This document shows positions 24,793 to 33,818 of a DNA stretch of 64,000 nt, one piece after another. Positions within the stretch are counted from its first letter, which is position 1. Each line of letters starts with the position of its first letter. Position numbers and translations under genes: made by a program. A model generated the notes under the pieces. The model was given only the letters and a program-made list of their open reading frames with translations, searched no databases and was not told the DNA's origin. Origin of the DNA: Nitrincola salilacus (GTDB lineage: Bacteria; Pseudomonadota; Gammaproteobacteria; Pseudomonadales; Balneatricaceae); assembly GCF_046271865.1 (NCBI RefSeq), contig NZ_CP176580.1:1054001-1118000 (forward strand). The letters run 5' to 3'.

Positions 24793-26022
24793 TTACACTA
24801 CGTTACCCAGCTGGAATATCGGCAGGTACATGGCAATAACCAGACCACCAACCAGAACACCCAGCACCACCATGATCAAAGGTTCCAGCAGGCTGGAGAG
24901 GTTATCGACGGCGTTATCAACCTCCTCTTCATAAAAGCTGGCGATCTTGTCCAGCATCGCATCCAGCGAACCCGCTTCCTCACCAATGGCGATCATCTGG
25001 GTGACCATCACCGGATAAACGCCGGTCATGTTTACCGCATTCTGTAGCGACTGACCGGTGGATACGCCGTTACGTATCTGGATGATGGAGGTGCGATATA
25101 CCACGTTTCCTGCAGCCCCGGCAGCCGAATCCAGCGCTGTCACCAACGGCACGCCGGCGGCAAAGGTTGTGGATAGGGTTCGGGCAAAGCGGGCAATGGC
25201 AGCCTTTTGAAGAATCTCCCCAAGGACTGGAATTTTAAGAACAAATCGGTCGACGCCATCTGAAAATTTCTGCGACTTCTCCATCATCTTCGAAAAGCCA
25301 AAGCCAAAGGCTACCATTCCGATCAGAGCAAAAAACCAATAGGACTGTGCGAATTCCGATAAGCCAATCACGAAAAGCGTAAATGCAGGTAGGTCAGCAC
25401 CAAAACTCTGGAAAATATCCTGAAACTGAGGGACCACTTTGACCAGCAAGATTGCTGACACCGCAATACCCACCACCACAACTGCAGCAGGGTAGGTCAT
25501 TGCCTTTTTGATCTTGGCTTTCAGTGATTCGATCTTTTCCTTATATTCGGCGATGCGATCGAGCATGGTTTCCAGCGCACCGGATTGTTCACCGGCCTCT
25601 ACCAGCGAGCAGAAGAGATCATCAAAATACTTGGGGTGTCTTTTCAGCGCGGTGGACAGATCAGTACCACCGTTGACATCGTTACGCACTTCGTAAATAA
25701 GCTCTTTAAGCTTGGTTTTCTCGCAGCCATTGGCTACGATCTCCAGCCCTTGCAGCAGCGGTACACCCGATTTCATCATGGTGGCCATCTGGCGGGTAAA
25801 GAATGCGATATCCAGTGGCTTGATCGGCTTATTCTTACTGCTTAAAAAACTGATGCTGCGCTCTTTGGCTACCCTTTTTGGATTGATCCCCTGCTTGCGC
25901 AGGTGGGCCTTGGCCATGGCAATATTTTCGGCGTCGATCTTGCCCTTGCTCTTGTTGCCGCTTTTGTCTTTGCCTTCCCAGGCGTAAGTGACCTTTTTCT
26001 TCTCTTTAACTGCTGTAGCCAT
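24793..26022 (-). CDS. pilC: Type IV pilus inner-membrane platform protein PilC
   Basis: A 409-aa GspF/PilC-family membrane protein that links the assembly ATPase to pilin insertion. It has the two repeated GspF domains: FTRQMATMMKSGVPLLQGLEIV in the first and FARTLSTTFAAGVPLVTALDSAAGA in the second, with membrane helices after each, and the ending PIFQLGNVV is typical. It lies 18 bp after pilB and 25 bp before pilD. Confidence 0.97.
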   Translation of the reverse strand: MATAVKEKKKVTYAWEGKDKSGNKSKGKIDAENIAMAKAHLRKQGINPKRVAKERSISFLSSKNKPIKPLDIAFFTRQMATMMKSGVPLLQGLEIVANGCEKTKLKELIYEVRNDVNGGTDLSTALKRHPKYFDDLFCSLVEAGEQSGALETMLDRIAEYKEKIESLKAKIKKAMTYPAAVVVVGIAVSAILLVKVVPQFQDIFQSFGADLPAFTLFVIGLSEFAQSYWFFALIGMVAFGFGFSKMMEKSQKFSDGVDRFVLKIPVLGEILQKAAIARFARTLSTTFAAGVPLVTALDSAAGAAGNVVYRTSIIQIRNGVSTGQSLQNAVNMTGVYPVMVTQMIAIGEEAGSLDAMLDKIASFYEEEVDNAVDNLSSLLEPLIMVVLGVLVGGLVIAMYLPIFQLGNVV

Positions 26023-26040
26023 GGTGCTTCACTTCCGCCG

Positions 26041-27756
26041 TCAGGTTTTGATTACGCGGTTCATCTCTTCAAGGCTGGTCACGCCGCTGGCCACCTTGAT
26101 CAGGGCAGATTGGCGCAGGGTTTTAAAGCCTTGCTGGCGTGCAACACGCAGAATATCCAATGATGTTCCGTTCTCCATGATGCATTCGGCGATCTCGGGA
26201 GACATCGCCAGCATCTCATAGATACCGACACGACCCTTATATCCCTTGTTGCATTTCTGGCAGCCCTCATGATTGGCTTCGAACAGATGAAGGTTGGGGA
26301 TCTGATCGGCGGTAAAGCCCTCTTCCAACAGTGTAGCCTCAGGAACAGAAGATGGCCTCTTGCAGGACTCACACAAACGTCGGCCAAGGCGCTGAGCAAT
26401 GATCAAACTGACCGAGGTTGCAACGTTAAATGCCGGTACACCCATATTACGTAGACGAGTCAGTGTTTCCGGGGCACTGTTGGTATGCAGTGTCGACAGT
26501 ACCATATGACCGGTCTGAGCCGCTTTGATCGCGATTTCGGCGGTTTCAAGATCTCGGATCTCACCCACCATCACTACATCGGGGTCCTGACGCAAAAACG
26601 CACGCAGCGCCTCAGCAAAGGTCAGGCCTACCTTGTTATTCACATGTACCTGGTTGATCCCATCCATATTGATTTCGACGGGGTCCTCGGCGGTGGAAAT
26701 ATTACGCTCCGAGTTGTTCAGAATATTCAGGCCAGTGTAGAGAGTTACGGTTTTACCTGAACCGGTCGGGCCCGTCACCAGAATCATCCCCTGAGGCTGA
26801 TCCAGCGTCTTGAGATAGATTTCCCGCTGATCCGGTTCAAAGCCCAGTGCCTCCACGCCGATTTTTGCGCTGCCGGGGTCCAGAATACGCAGCACGATCT
26901 TCTCACCCCAAAGGGTGGGCAGGCTGTTGACACGGAAATCGATGGAGCGGTTCTTCGAGATCTTGAGTTTGATGCGTCCATCCTGAGGCATGCGCCGCTC
27001 AGAGATATCCATCTGTGACATCACTTTGAGTCGTGCTCCCAGGCGTGAGGCGAGATTCAACGGGGGTTTGTGCACCACCTGCAGAATCCCGTCGATACGA
27101 CAGCGCACCCGATAGGTTTTCTCGTAAGGTTCAAAGTGAATATCTGAAGCGCCGGTCTTGATCGCATCCATCAATACTTTGTTGATAAACCTGACGATGG
27201 GCGCATCACTGGCGGCATCCTCGGCGGTCTGCTCCTCTTCGCGCTTTGTCGAGCCGTCATCGATATCAATATTATCAAGGTCGGCATCGTCCAGCTCGCC
27301 CAGCGCATCGCTCTGCTCATCCAGGTATTTCTCAAGCTTGTGTGCCAGCTTATCCTGCTCAACGATGACCACTTCGGTAGTTACGCCAGTGTGGAACTTG
27401 ATCTCATCCACACCCTGCATATTGGTCGGATCGGCCACCGCGACATAAAGGCGGTTGTCACGCTTCATCAGAGGTAGCATCTGATGTTTGTTAATCAGAG
27501 ATTCGGCCACCAGGCCTTTGGGGAGTGTGTCGCCGGGGATGGTATCAAGATCAAGCAGAGGCAGGCCAAACTCTTCCGAAGCGGCAGATGCGGCACGGTG
27601 AGCACTGATCAGGCGCTGTTTGATGATATAGCTGACAAACGGCTCTTTTTCCTGACGGGATTTGGCCACGGCATCAGCTGCGACTTCGGCTGAAAGGGCC
27701 CCATCCTGCACCAGTCTCTTGGCCAGTCCACTTAAGGGTTGAACGCCTTGTGTCAC
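26041..27756 (-). CDS. pilB: Type IV pilus assembly ATPase PilB
   Basis: Hexameric ATPase driving pilus extension. About 571 aa. The GTG at 27756 is preferred because GGGAG lies five bases upstream; another GTG at 27768 is in frame. Visible: N-terminal T2SSE_N domain, Walker A TGPTGSGKTVTLY, Asp box GEIRDLETAEIAI, His box HMVLSTLHTNSAPETLTRL, and the zinc tetracysteine CESCKR...CQKCNKGYKGRVGIYE. First gene of pilBCD, divergent from pilSR. Confidence 0.96.
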   Translation of the reverse strand: MTQGVQPLSGLAKRLVQDGALSAEVAADAVAKSRQEKEPFVSYIIKQRLISAHRAASAASEEFGLPLLDLDTIPGDTLPKGLVAESLINKHQMLPLMKRDNRLYVAVADPTNMQGVDEIKFHTGVTTEVVIVEQDKLAHKLEKYLDEQSDALGELDDADLDNIDIDDGSTKREEEQTAEDAASDAPIVRFINKVLMDAIKTGASDIHFEPYEKTYRVRCRIDGILQVVHKPPLNLASRLGARLKVMSQMDISERRMPQDGRIKLKISKNRSIDFRVNSLPTLWGEKIVLRILDPGSAKIGVEALGFEPDQREIYLKTLDQPQGMILVTGPTGSGKTVTLYTGLNILNNSERNISTAEDPVEINMDGINQVHVNNKVGLTFAEALRAFLRQDPDVVMVGEIRDLETAEIAIKAAQTGHMVLSTLHTNSAPETLTRLRNMGVPAFNVATSVSLIIAQRLGRRLCESCKRPSSVPEATLLEEGFTADQIPNLHLFEANHEGCQKCNKGYKGRVGIYEMLAMSPEIAECIMENGTSLDILRVARQQGFKTLRQSALIKVASGVTSLEEMNRVIKT

Positions 27757-28029
27757 CTGCACTCCCACGATTCTCTTTTTAAGATACAGAGTATTGCAAT
27801 CAAAACACAGATCTCTCCAGTTATCAATGAACTGGCCAGCCCTTTACAGGTTGCGCCTCAACACAGCAAAAGTCATTATGATCACTCTGGAGTCGGCTTA
27901 AGTCACAGTTAGGTCTCAGGATTCCTTGAACAGTAATATAATGACATGCTTTTTAAAAGGTTGTTTGACGGAAAAACAGCGTAAGTCTTGTCTCCTCTCA
28001 ATCACAACCCGGCATCATCAGGTACTGAT

Positions 28030-29658
28030 ATGACCATTCGACAGAAGACACCTGATCCCTCAAGTATGGATGATTTCTCCAGAACCTGGCGACCTTTGCG
28101 TATTTTTAATACTTATCGTGTGTTTCTGGCGGCGCTGTTTGTGTTTCTGATCCACTTCGGGTTTCATCAGGAGCCACTGGCCAGCACCTCTGAACAACTC
28201 TTCCGCCAGGCAAGTCTTGCGTACCTCATTTTTGGTTTTGCCGCGATAGTGCCATTGTGGCTGCGCTGGCCACGCTATCTACTGCAGGCCAGTGCTCATA
28301 TCGGGGCAGATATACTGATTATAGTCGTATTGATGCATGCCAGCGGCGGAGTCGACAGTGGTGTCGGAATGCTGCTGGTAGTCAGTATCGCGATTGTCAG
28401 CACCATGGTAACAGGGCGGCAATCAGGTTTTTTCGCCGCGGTCGCGACCCTGGCAGTATTGGCAGAGCAACTCTATAGCGTGTTGGTTGGGCTGGATCAT
28501 CATGTCAACTATCCACTGGCCGGCATGCTCGGTCTTGCGCTGTTTGCCACGGCCATCATGGCGCAAGTGCTGGCCAGTCGAGCCACGGCCAGTGAAGCTT
28601 TGGCTCGGCAGCGTGGCATAGATCTGGCCGATATGGCGCAACTGACCGACTACATCATAGAGCAGATGGAAGTGGGGGTGATGGTGGTGGATCCCGATGG
28701 GCAGGTGCGCTTTATCAACAATGCCGCCTGGCGTCTTTTCGGCGAACCGAGGCTGCCGAAACTTGCAGAACTTGATGATTACTCAGGCGAACTGACGCAA
28801 GAGCTTCAACGCTGGAAGCAGATGCAAAGGGAAGGGCGACAGCGCTTTCTGATCAATACCGGGCGGCAGAAGTTATTGATAAATCTGGTTGCTATGGATA
28901 AAGGACAGGAGAGCCCCACGTTGATTTTCCTGGAAGAGGCAGATGCCACCAGTCGCGAAGCACAGCAGCTAAAGCTGGCTGCACTGGGGCGCTTAACGGG
29001 CAGTATAGCCCATGAAATTCGCAATCCCTTGGGGGCGATCAGCCATGCAGGTGCGTTGTTGGCAGAATCACCAGCACTGGATGCAGCAGATAAGCGCCTG
29101 ACACAGATCATCAGCGAGCAGTCGAAAAGGGTTAACAGTATTGTTGAGAGCATCCTGCAACTGGGCAAGCGTGATAAAACTCAGCCTGAACTGATTACGC
29201 TGGATGCCTGGCTGAATCATTTTCTGCGTGATTACTACTATACGCGCTCCGAAGCGCGAGGTCGCATCCTGTTGGAGCCGGTGCCGGAGAATATGCAGGT
29301 GTGGTTTGATCCGATCCATTTGAATCAGATTATCAGTAACCTGTGTGATAACGCTCTGCGTTACAGTAAGCCTGCTGCTGGTCAGTCTGAAGTGGTGCTG
29401 AGCTGTGCCTGGTTTGGTGGCAAACACGGTTTTATTGATGTGATCGATACTGGGCCGGGAGTGGCTAAGCAGCATATTGATCAGTTGTTTGAGCCATTTT
29501 TTACTACCGATGGCCGGGGAGTCGGGTTGGGGCTGTATCTGTGTCGGGAACTGGCGGAGTTCAACCTGGCACAGTTGCGCTATATCGGTAAAGAGGACGG
29601 CGGCGGACATTTTCGGCTACTATTCCCGGCACAGCAGATCGACAGGAAGCAGGAATGA
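28030..29658 (+). CDS. pilS: Two-component sensor histidine kinase PilS
   Basis: Membrane sensor kinase that controls phosphorylation of PilR and hence pilin transcription. The ATG at 28030 with AGGT upstream is chosen over a TTG at 27988. About 542 aa: six membrane helices in the first 190 residues, a PAS-like domain (MVVDPDGQVRFINNAAWRLF), the phospho-acceptor His in GSIAHEIRNPLGAISHAG, and the ATPase with NLCDNALRYS, VIDTGPGV and GVGLGLYLCRELA. Overlaps pilR by four bases. Confidence 0.94.
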   Translation: MTIRQKTPDPSSMDDFSRTWRPLRIFNTYRVFLAALFVFLIHFGFHQEPLASTSEQLFRQASLAYLIFGFAAIVPLWLRWPRYLLQASAHIGADILIIVVLMHASGGVDSGVGMLLVVSIAIVSTMVTGRQSGFFAAVATLAVLAEQLYSVLVGLDHHVNYPLAGMLGLALFATAIMAQVLASRATASEALARQRGIDLADMAQLTDYIIEQMEVGVMVVDPDGQVRFINNAAWRLFGEPRLPKLAELDDYSGELTQELQRWKQMQREGRQRFLINTGRQKLLINLVAMDKGQESPTLIFLEEADATSREAQQLKLAALGRLTGSIAHEIRNPLGAISHAGALLAESPALDAADKRLTQIISEQSKRVNSIVESILQLGKRDKTQPELITLDAWLNHFLRDYYYTRSEARGRILLEPVPENMQVWFDPIHLNQIISNLCDNALRYSKPAAGQSEVVLSCAWFGGKHGFIDVIDTGPGVAKQHIDQLFEPFFTTDGRGVGLGLYLCRELAEFNLAQLRYIGKEDGGGHFRLLFPAQQIDRKQE

Positions 29659-31073
29659 GTGATAACAAAGCAACCAGACGTGTACTGATTGTGGATGATG
29701 AGCCTGATATCCGCGAACTGCTGGGTATCACCTTGTCCCGTATGGATATCACCTGCACCGAAGCTGGCGACTTGCAGCAGGCCAGAGACGCGCTGAGTCG
29801 TGACACCTTTCAGTTGTGTCTGGTGGATATGCGTCTGCCGGATGGCAACGGCATTGATCTTATCCGCCATATCCAACGCACGCGGCCTAATCTACCGGTC
29901 GCGATGATTACCGCGCATGGCAATATGCAATCCGCTATTGATGCACTCAAAGCGGGAGCGTTTGATTTTCTCAACAAGCCTGTTGAACTGCCCACGCTGA
30001 GAAACCTGGTTCGCTCAGCACTGCTGCTGGGTGAGCAGGCAGAGTCAGACGAAGTTCCAGCCAGTAATGATTGCTTGCAACTGCTTGGCCGCTCTGCACC
30101 GATCGAATCGATACGTCATACCATCCGCAAACTGGCGCGCAGCCAGGCACCTGTCTATATCAGCGGCGAGTCAGGCACAGGTAAAGAACTGGTAGCGCGC
30201 CTGATACATGCACAAGGGCCACGCGCAGAGCAGCCATTTGTGGCCGTGAACTGCGGAGCGATTCCCGCTGAACTGATGGAAAGCGAACTTTTCGGATACA
30301 AAAAAGGCAGCTTTACCGGTGCCTATGCGGATAAGGATGGGTTATTCCAGAGTGCAGACGGCGGCACTTTGTTTCTGGATGAGGTCGCCGACCTGCCGCT
30401 GGGCATGCAGGTTAAACTCCTGCGCGCGATACAGGAAAAGGTGGTGCGACCAGTTGGATCGCAGACGGAGGTGCATGTCGATGTGCGCATATTGAGCGCT
30501 ACGCATAAGGATCTGTCGCAACAGGTAGCGGAAAAGCGCTTTCGTGAGGATCTGTATTATCGGATCAATGTGATAGAGCTGCATGTGCCGTCGTTAAGAG
30601 AGCGCCCAGAAGATATACCGCTGCTGGCGGATCACTTTATTCATTACCTTGCACAAAAAATGGAGATACAAGTACCGGAGCTGAGTGCGGGTGCCAGAAG
30701 TGAGCTACACCAATACAGCTTCCCGGGTAATGTCCGACAGCTCGAGAACATCCTGGAGCGAGCCTTGACACTCTGCGAAGGCGCAGTGATAGAGGCAGAC
30801 GACCTGTTGCTTGATAAGAATAACCATCATGAACAGCCACCCATCACACCAGCAGCACAACTGATCAGCAGCCCTTTTGATCTGGATGAGTTGATCCCGG
30901 ATGAGGCGCTGGTGGAGCAGGTCGGCCTTGAGGCTTATATGGAGAGCATCGAGCGCAAGCTGATTAATGATGCCTTGCAAAGCAGTGGCCACAACAAAAC
31001 AGCAGCAGCCAAACGGCTGGGCATCTCATTTCGTGCGTTGCGCTACCGGCTGAAAAAGTTGGAGATGGAGTAA
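29655..31073 (+). CDS. pilR: Sigma-54-dependent response regulator PilR
   Basis: Activator of the pilin gene with sigma-54 RNA polymerase. 472 aa: receiver domain with phospho-acceptor Asp in LCLVDMRLPDG and Lys in FLNKPVE; AAA+ domain with Walker A ISGESGTGKELVARL, the sigma-54 contact loop ESELFGYKKGSFTGAYADKDG (read in two parts) and Walker B GGTLFLDEVADLP; and a C-terminal Fis-type helix-turn-helix (NKTAAAKRLGISFRALRYRL). Lies upstream of a sigma-54 promoter for pilA. Confidence 0.96.
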   Translation: MSDNKATRRVLIVDDEPDIRELLGITLSRMDITCTEAGDLQQARDALSRDTFQLCLVDMRLPDGNGIDLIRHIQRTRPNLPVAMITAHGNMQSAIDALKAGAFDFLNKPVELPTLRNLVRSALLLGEQAESDEVPASNDCLQLLGRSAPIESIRHTIRKLARSQAPVYISGESGTGKELVARLIHAQGPRAEQPFVAVNCGAIPAELMESELFGYKKGSFTGAYADKDGLFQSADGGTLFLDEVADLPLGMQVKLLRAIQEKVVRPVGSQTEVHVDVRILSATHKDLSQQVAEKRFREDLYYRINVIELHVPSLRERPEDIPLLADHFIHYLAQKMEIQVPELSAGARSELHQYSFPGNVRQLENILERALTLCEGAVIEADDLLLDKNNHHEQPPITPAAQLISSPFDLDELIPDEALVEQVGLEAYMESIERKLINDALQSSGHNKTAAAKRLGISFRALRYRLKKLEME

Positions 31074-31101
31074 GTAAGGGTGACGCACCAGGTCATGAAT
31101 G

Positions 31102-31116
31102 TGACAAAAATTGTCA
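31102..31116 (+). promoter_or_regulatory. Palindrome TGACAA-AAA-TTGTCA, candidate PilR-binding site
   Basis: A perfect 6-bp inverted repeat 120 bp before the sigma-54 promoter of pilA, at a distance normal for an enhancer-type activator. It holds TGTC/GACA half-sites like those reported for PilR. Assignment is inference. Confidence 0.5.
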
Positions 31117-31236
31117 TATCGCGGTGCGGAATAATGTTACTTTTAGTAAGTCTATCGCTTGGTAAAATTAATTATCATTTAAATAAATATATTTATTACA
31201 ATGGGTTAATTTTATTTCGGTCAGTTTTGTAATGGT

Positions 31237-31251
31237 TGGCTCAAATATTGC
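31237..31251 (+). promoter_or_regulatory. Sigma-54 (-24/-12) promoter of pilA
   Basis: TGGC (31237-31240), seven bases, TTGC (31248-31251): the exact sigma-54 element spacing, with the invariant GG and GC. It lies about 175 bp before pilA in a 354-bp gap. The rest of the gap is AT-rich, with only the palindrome further upstream. Confidence 0.85.
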
Positions 31252-31427
31252 TTGATACGTGTAGGATAGAAGTTCCAAGCATTACAGCGCTACTGGCTTG
31301 AGCCAGATCAGCTTCGGGTTTAAAAGGATATGGACAGCAACTGAAGCATAACCTAGTATCAAATCAAGTTAGGTGGACAACGATGTATGGCCACAAAACG
31401 GATTGTTAAACTCGCTGGAGAAATAAC

Positions 31428-31826
31428 ATGAAAAGACAACAAGGTTTTACACTCATTGAGTTGATGATCGTCGTGGCGATCATCGGTATTCTGGCTGCGA
31501 TCGCGCTGCCGGCTTATCAGGATTATACAACCCGAGCACGCGTTTCTGAGCTTGTTTTATCAGCCTCAGCGGCCCGTACCTGCGTTACTGAACAGTCTCA
31601 GCTTGGTGGGGCTGTTGATGCTGGAGGGTGCGTAGCACCAGGAACAGGTGGTTTTGTATCGGCTGCTACGTTAAACAGTGCGACTGGTGTGGTTCAAGTA
31701 ACAGGTACCGCTGCAGCAGGTAGTACTGTAATTACTTTAACACCTACATGGGTATCGACCCTTGGAAGTGTTACGTGGGCTTGTACAGGATCTCCAGCTA
31801 ACTTTGTTCCAGGCTCATGCCGCTAA
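31428..31826 (+). CDS. pilA: Major type IV pilin PilA
   Basis: Structural subunit of the type IVa pilus. 132 aa with a six-residue leader MKRQQG cut before Phe, Glu at mature position 5, and the hydrophobic spine FTLIELMIVVAIIGILAAIALP. The C-terminal disulfide loop lies between Cys in WACTGS and Cys in PGSCR. The globular part is Thr/Ser/Ala-rich, which offers O-glycosylation sites. GGAGAAATAAC precedes the ATG. A sigma-54 promoter lies upstream and a strong terminator right after it. Confidence 0.97.
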   Translation: MKRQQGFTLIELMIVVAIIGILAAIALPAYQDYTTRARVSELVLSASAARTCVTEQSQLGGAVDAGGCVAPGTGGFVSAATLNSATGVVQVTGTAAAGSTVITLTPTWVSTLGSVTWACTGSPANFVPGSCR

Positions 31827-31844
31827 TAAAATTCGGCCCTATAA

Positions 31845-31874
31845 AACAACCCGCAAATGCGGGTTGTTTTTTTT
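31845..31874 (+). terminator. Intrinsic terminator of pilA
   Basis: A 10-bp stem AACAACCCGC / GCGGGTTGTT with an AAAT loop, running into eight T residues (31867-31874). The following glycosylation gene starts 13 bp later, so its transcription relies on readthrough or another promoter. Confidence 0.92.
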
Positions 31875-31886
31875 ATGAGGTATGAA

Positions 31887-33818
31887 ATGGCTTTATTAAG
31901 CAGTAGGTACAATCATCTATTACTTAAACTACTGCTTTTGCTTTTATGTCTGGCGGTTATGTATGGTTTGCTTTATCCCGGTGTTTATGGGAGAGGCTAT
32001 TATGACGACTATCATAACCTATCGCCATTAAACTCCGTTCATGATTTTAGAACTGCTTTAGTATTTATTTTTTCTGGTGAAGCTGGCCCGATTGGTCGGC
32101 CTTTATCTCTGGCCTCGTTTATAATTCATGCAGGAGGTTGGGTTGAAAATATAGGTGAAATATTGCATTTGAATTTGTTAATTCACATGCTTAATGTGAT
32201 TCTTGTTTTTATTTTTTCAAATCTTATTGGTAGCAGATTGGGTTTTTATGGAAAGAGGAAGTACTATTTCTCTATTGCAGTTTCAGTTATCTGGGGATTG
32301 TCACCAATTAACTTTCCAGCAATATTTATCCCTATTCAAAGGATGGCTGTTTTAAGTGGTTTTTTTGTTTTTTTAGGCTTGATTGTATATATATATTTAT
32401 TGACTAGATTTGAATCAAGTAAGAAAGGGATTTTTGTTTCTTTAAGTGCATTAATGGTTTTTTCATTACTCGCTACTTTATCTAAAGAAAGTGGTGCGCT
32501 TTTAATTCCTCTAGCGCTGTTGATAGATTATTTTTGGTTTAAAGATAGTAAGTGTAGTTATCATGCAACAGATAAGGGTGTACGCTATTCAGTACGCTTT
32601 ATGCGAAGATCTGTATTGTGGGTCTTGGTATTGTTTATATATGTGTATATGGCTTATCTTGGCGGTAATTGGTTTGAAGTAGCAGGGATTAGGGGATATT
32701 CACCTCTTGATAGATTGACAACTCAGTCTGTAATTCTATTTGAGTATGTGTTTTATACATTCATTCCAGATGTTTTTTATTACCATCCATTTCATGATGG
32801 TTATGATGTTGTTTTATACAATGATTTTAAGTTTATAGTGTCGTTATTCTCTTGGCTTGCTTTGTTCTGTGGTGCTTATGTTGTAAGAAAAAAAGTACCT
32901 ATAATTATGTTTTCAATTGTTTTTTATTTTTTGGCCCATTCATCAGAATCTACGTTCTTAATGCTTGAACTGTATTTTGAACATAGGAATTATATTGCTT
33001 CATTAGGGATTGTCATTCTCTTTGTGTGGTTTGTTTTTTTGATTAATAATCTGAGTAAACTTTCACTAGTATTTCTGCCAGTTTATATTCTCATAATAGC
33101 TTTTTCATCAAATCAGCTAGCGATTTTGTGGAGTGATCACGAAACATCAGCGCAAATTTGGTTTGATCTAAACCCTGCCTCTGCACGGGCAGCAAATAAT
33201 TATGCGATAGTGCTGCAAGAAAATGGTGCATCTGTTGGAAGTCTAATAGGTATCTTTGATGAGGCATCATTCAGATGTGAAAGCTGTATAATCACCAGAA
33301 TGGAGTCTCTATCTTTGTCTTGCTATGTAAACGAAGGTGAAGATAGAGGGAGAATTAAGGTTCGACTGGAAGAAGTTGTTGATAAAATACCAAGCGCTTT
33401 GCCTAGCAGTGCATTGTTGAAGCTACCTATGAATTTACTTGATAGCTATAGTGCAGGAGAGTGCTCCGCCATTGGTTTAGATGATGTCGAAAAATTAATG
33501 TCGGCATTGATGAAAAATGAAGAGCTAATGAAGGTGTCTGGTTATGCCTCTTCAGTGCATCACATGTTGTATAGATTCTCTAAATTAAATGGCGATTTGT
33601 TTGCTGCAGAAAAACATATCATGAAAGCTTTCGAAATTAGTAAAAAGTTTCCTATTTATTCTGAGATAATGAACTATTATTACAAAAGTGGAAATGATAC
33701 AAAGGTAGCTGAAATGATAAGCTTGATGGAAAACAGTAGACCATTTAATCCTGCTAAGCGTATTGCTTGGGATATTCAGTTTAATCAAATCAATGGTCTA
33801 TATGAAAATGGTGAATAA
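31887..33818 (+). CDS. GT-C-type membrane glycosyltransferase, candidate pilin glycosyltransferase
   Basis: A protein of about 643 aa with some ten membrane helices and a soluble C-terminal part with helical repeats from about residue 420. Near the N-terminus, in the first outer loop, YYDDYHNLSPL carries the paired Asp residues expected for the catalytic loop of GT-C enzymes that use polyprenyl-phosphate sugars. The ATG at 31887 has GAGG upstream; earlier ATGs lie in the terminator. It sits right after pilA and overlaps a polyprenyl-phosphate-type GT2, like the TfpW arrangement in some pseudomonads. AT-rich compared with the pil genes, so probably acquired. Confidence 0.6.
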   Translation: MALLSSRYNHLLLKLLLLLLCLAVMYGLLYPGVYGRGYYDDYHNLSPLNSVHDFRTALVFIFSGEAGPIGRPLSLASFIIHAGGWVENIGEILHLNLLIHMLNVILVFIFSNLIGSRLGFYGKRKYYFSIAVSVIWGLSPINFPAIFIPIQRMAVLSGFFVFLGLIVYIYLLTRFESSKKGIFVSLSALMVFSLLATLSKESGALLIPLALLIDYFWFKDSKCSYHATDKGVRYSVRFMRRSVLWVLVLFIYVYMAYLGGNWFEVAGIRGYSPLDRLTTQSVILFEYVFYTFIPDVFYYHPFHDGYDVVLYNDFKFIVSLFSWLALFCGAYVVRKKVPIIMFSIVFYFLAHSSESTFLMLELYFEHRNYIASLGIVILFVWFVFLINNLSKLSLVFLPVYILIIAFSSNQLAILWSDHETSAQIWFDLNPASARAANNYAIVLQENGASVGSLIGIFDEASFRCESCIITRMESLSLSCYVNEGEDRGRIKVRLEEVVDKIPSALPSSALLKLPMNLLDSYSAGECSAIGLDDVEKLMSALMKNEELMKVSGYASSVHHMLYRFSKLNGDLFAAEKHIMKAFEISKKFPIYSEIMNYYYKSGNDTKVAEMISLMENSRPFNPAKRIAWDIQFNQINGLYENGE

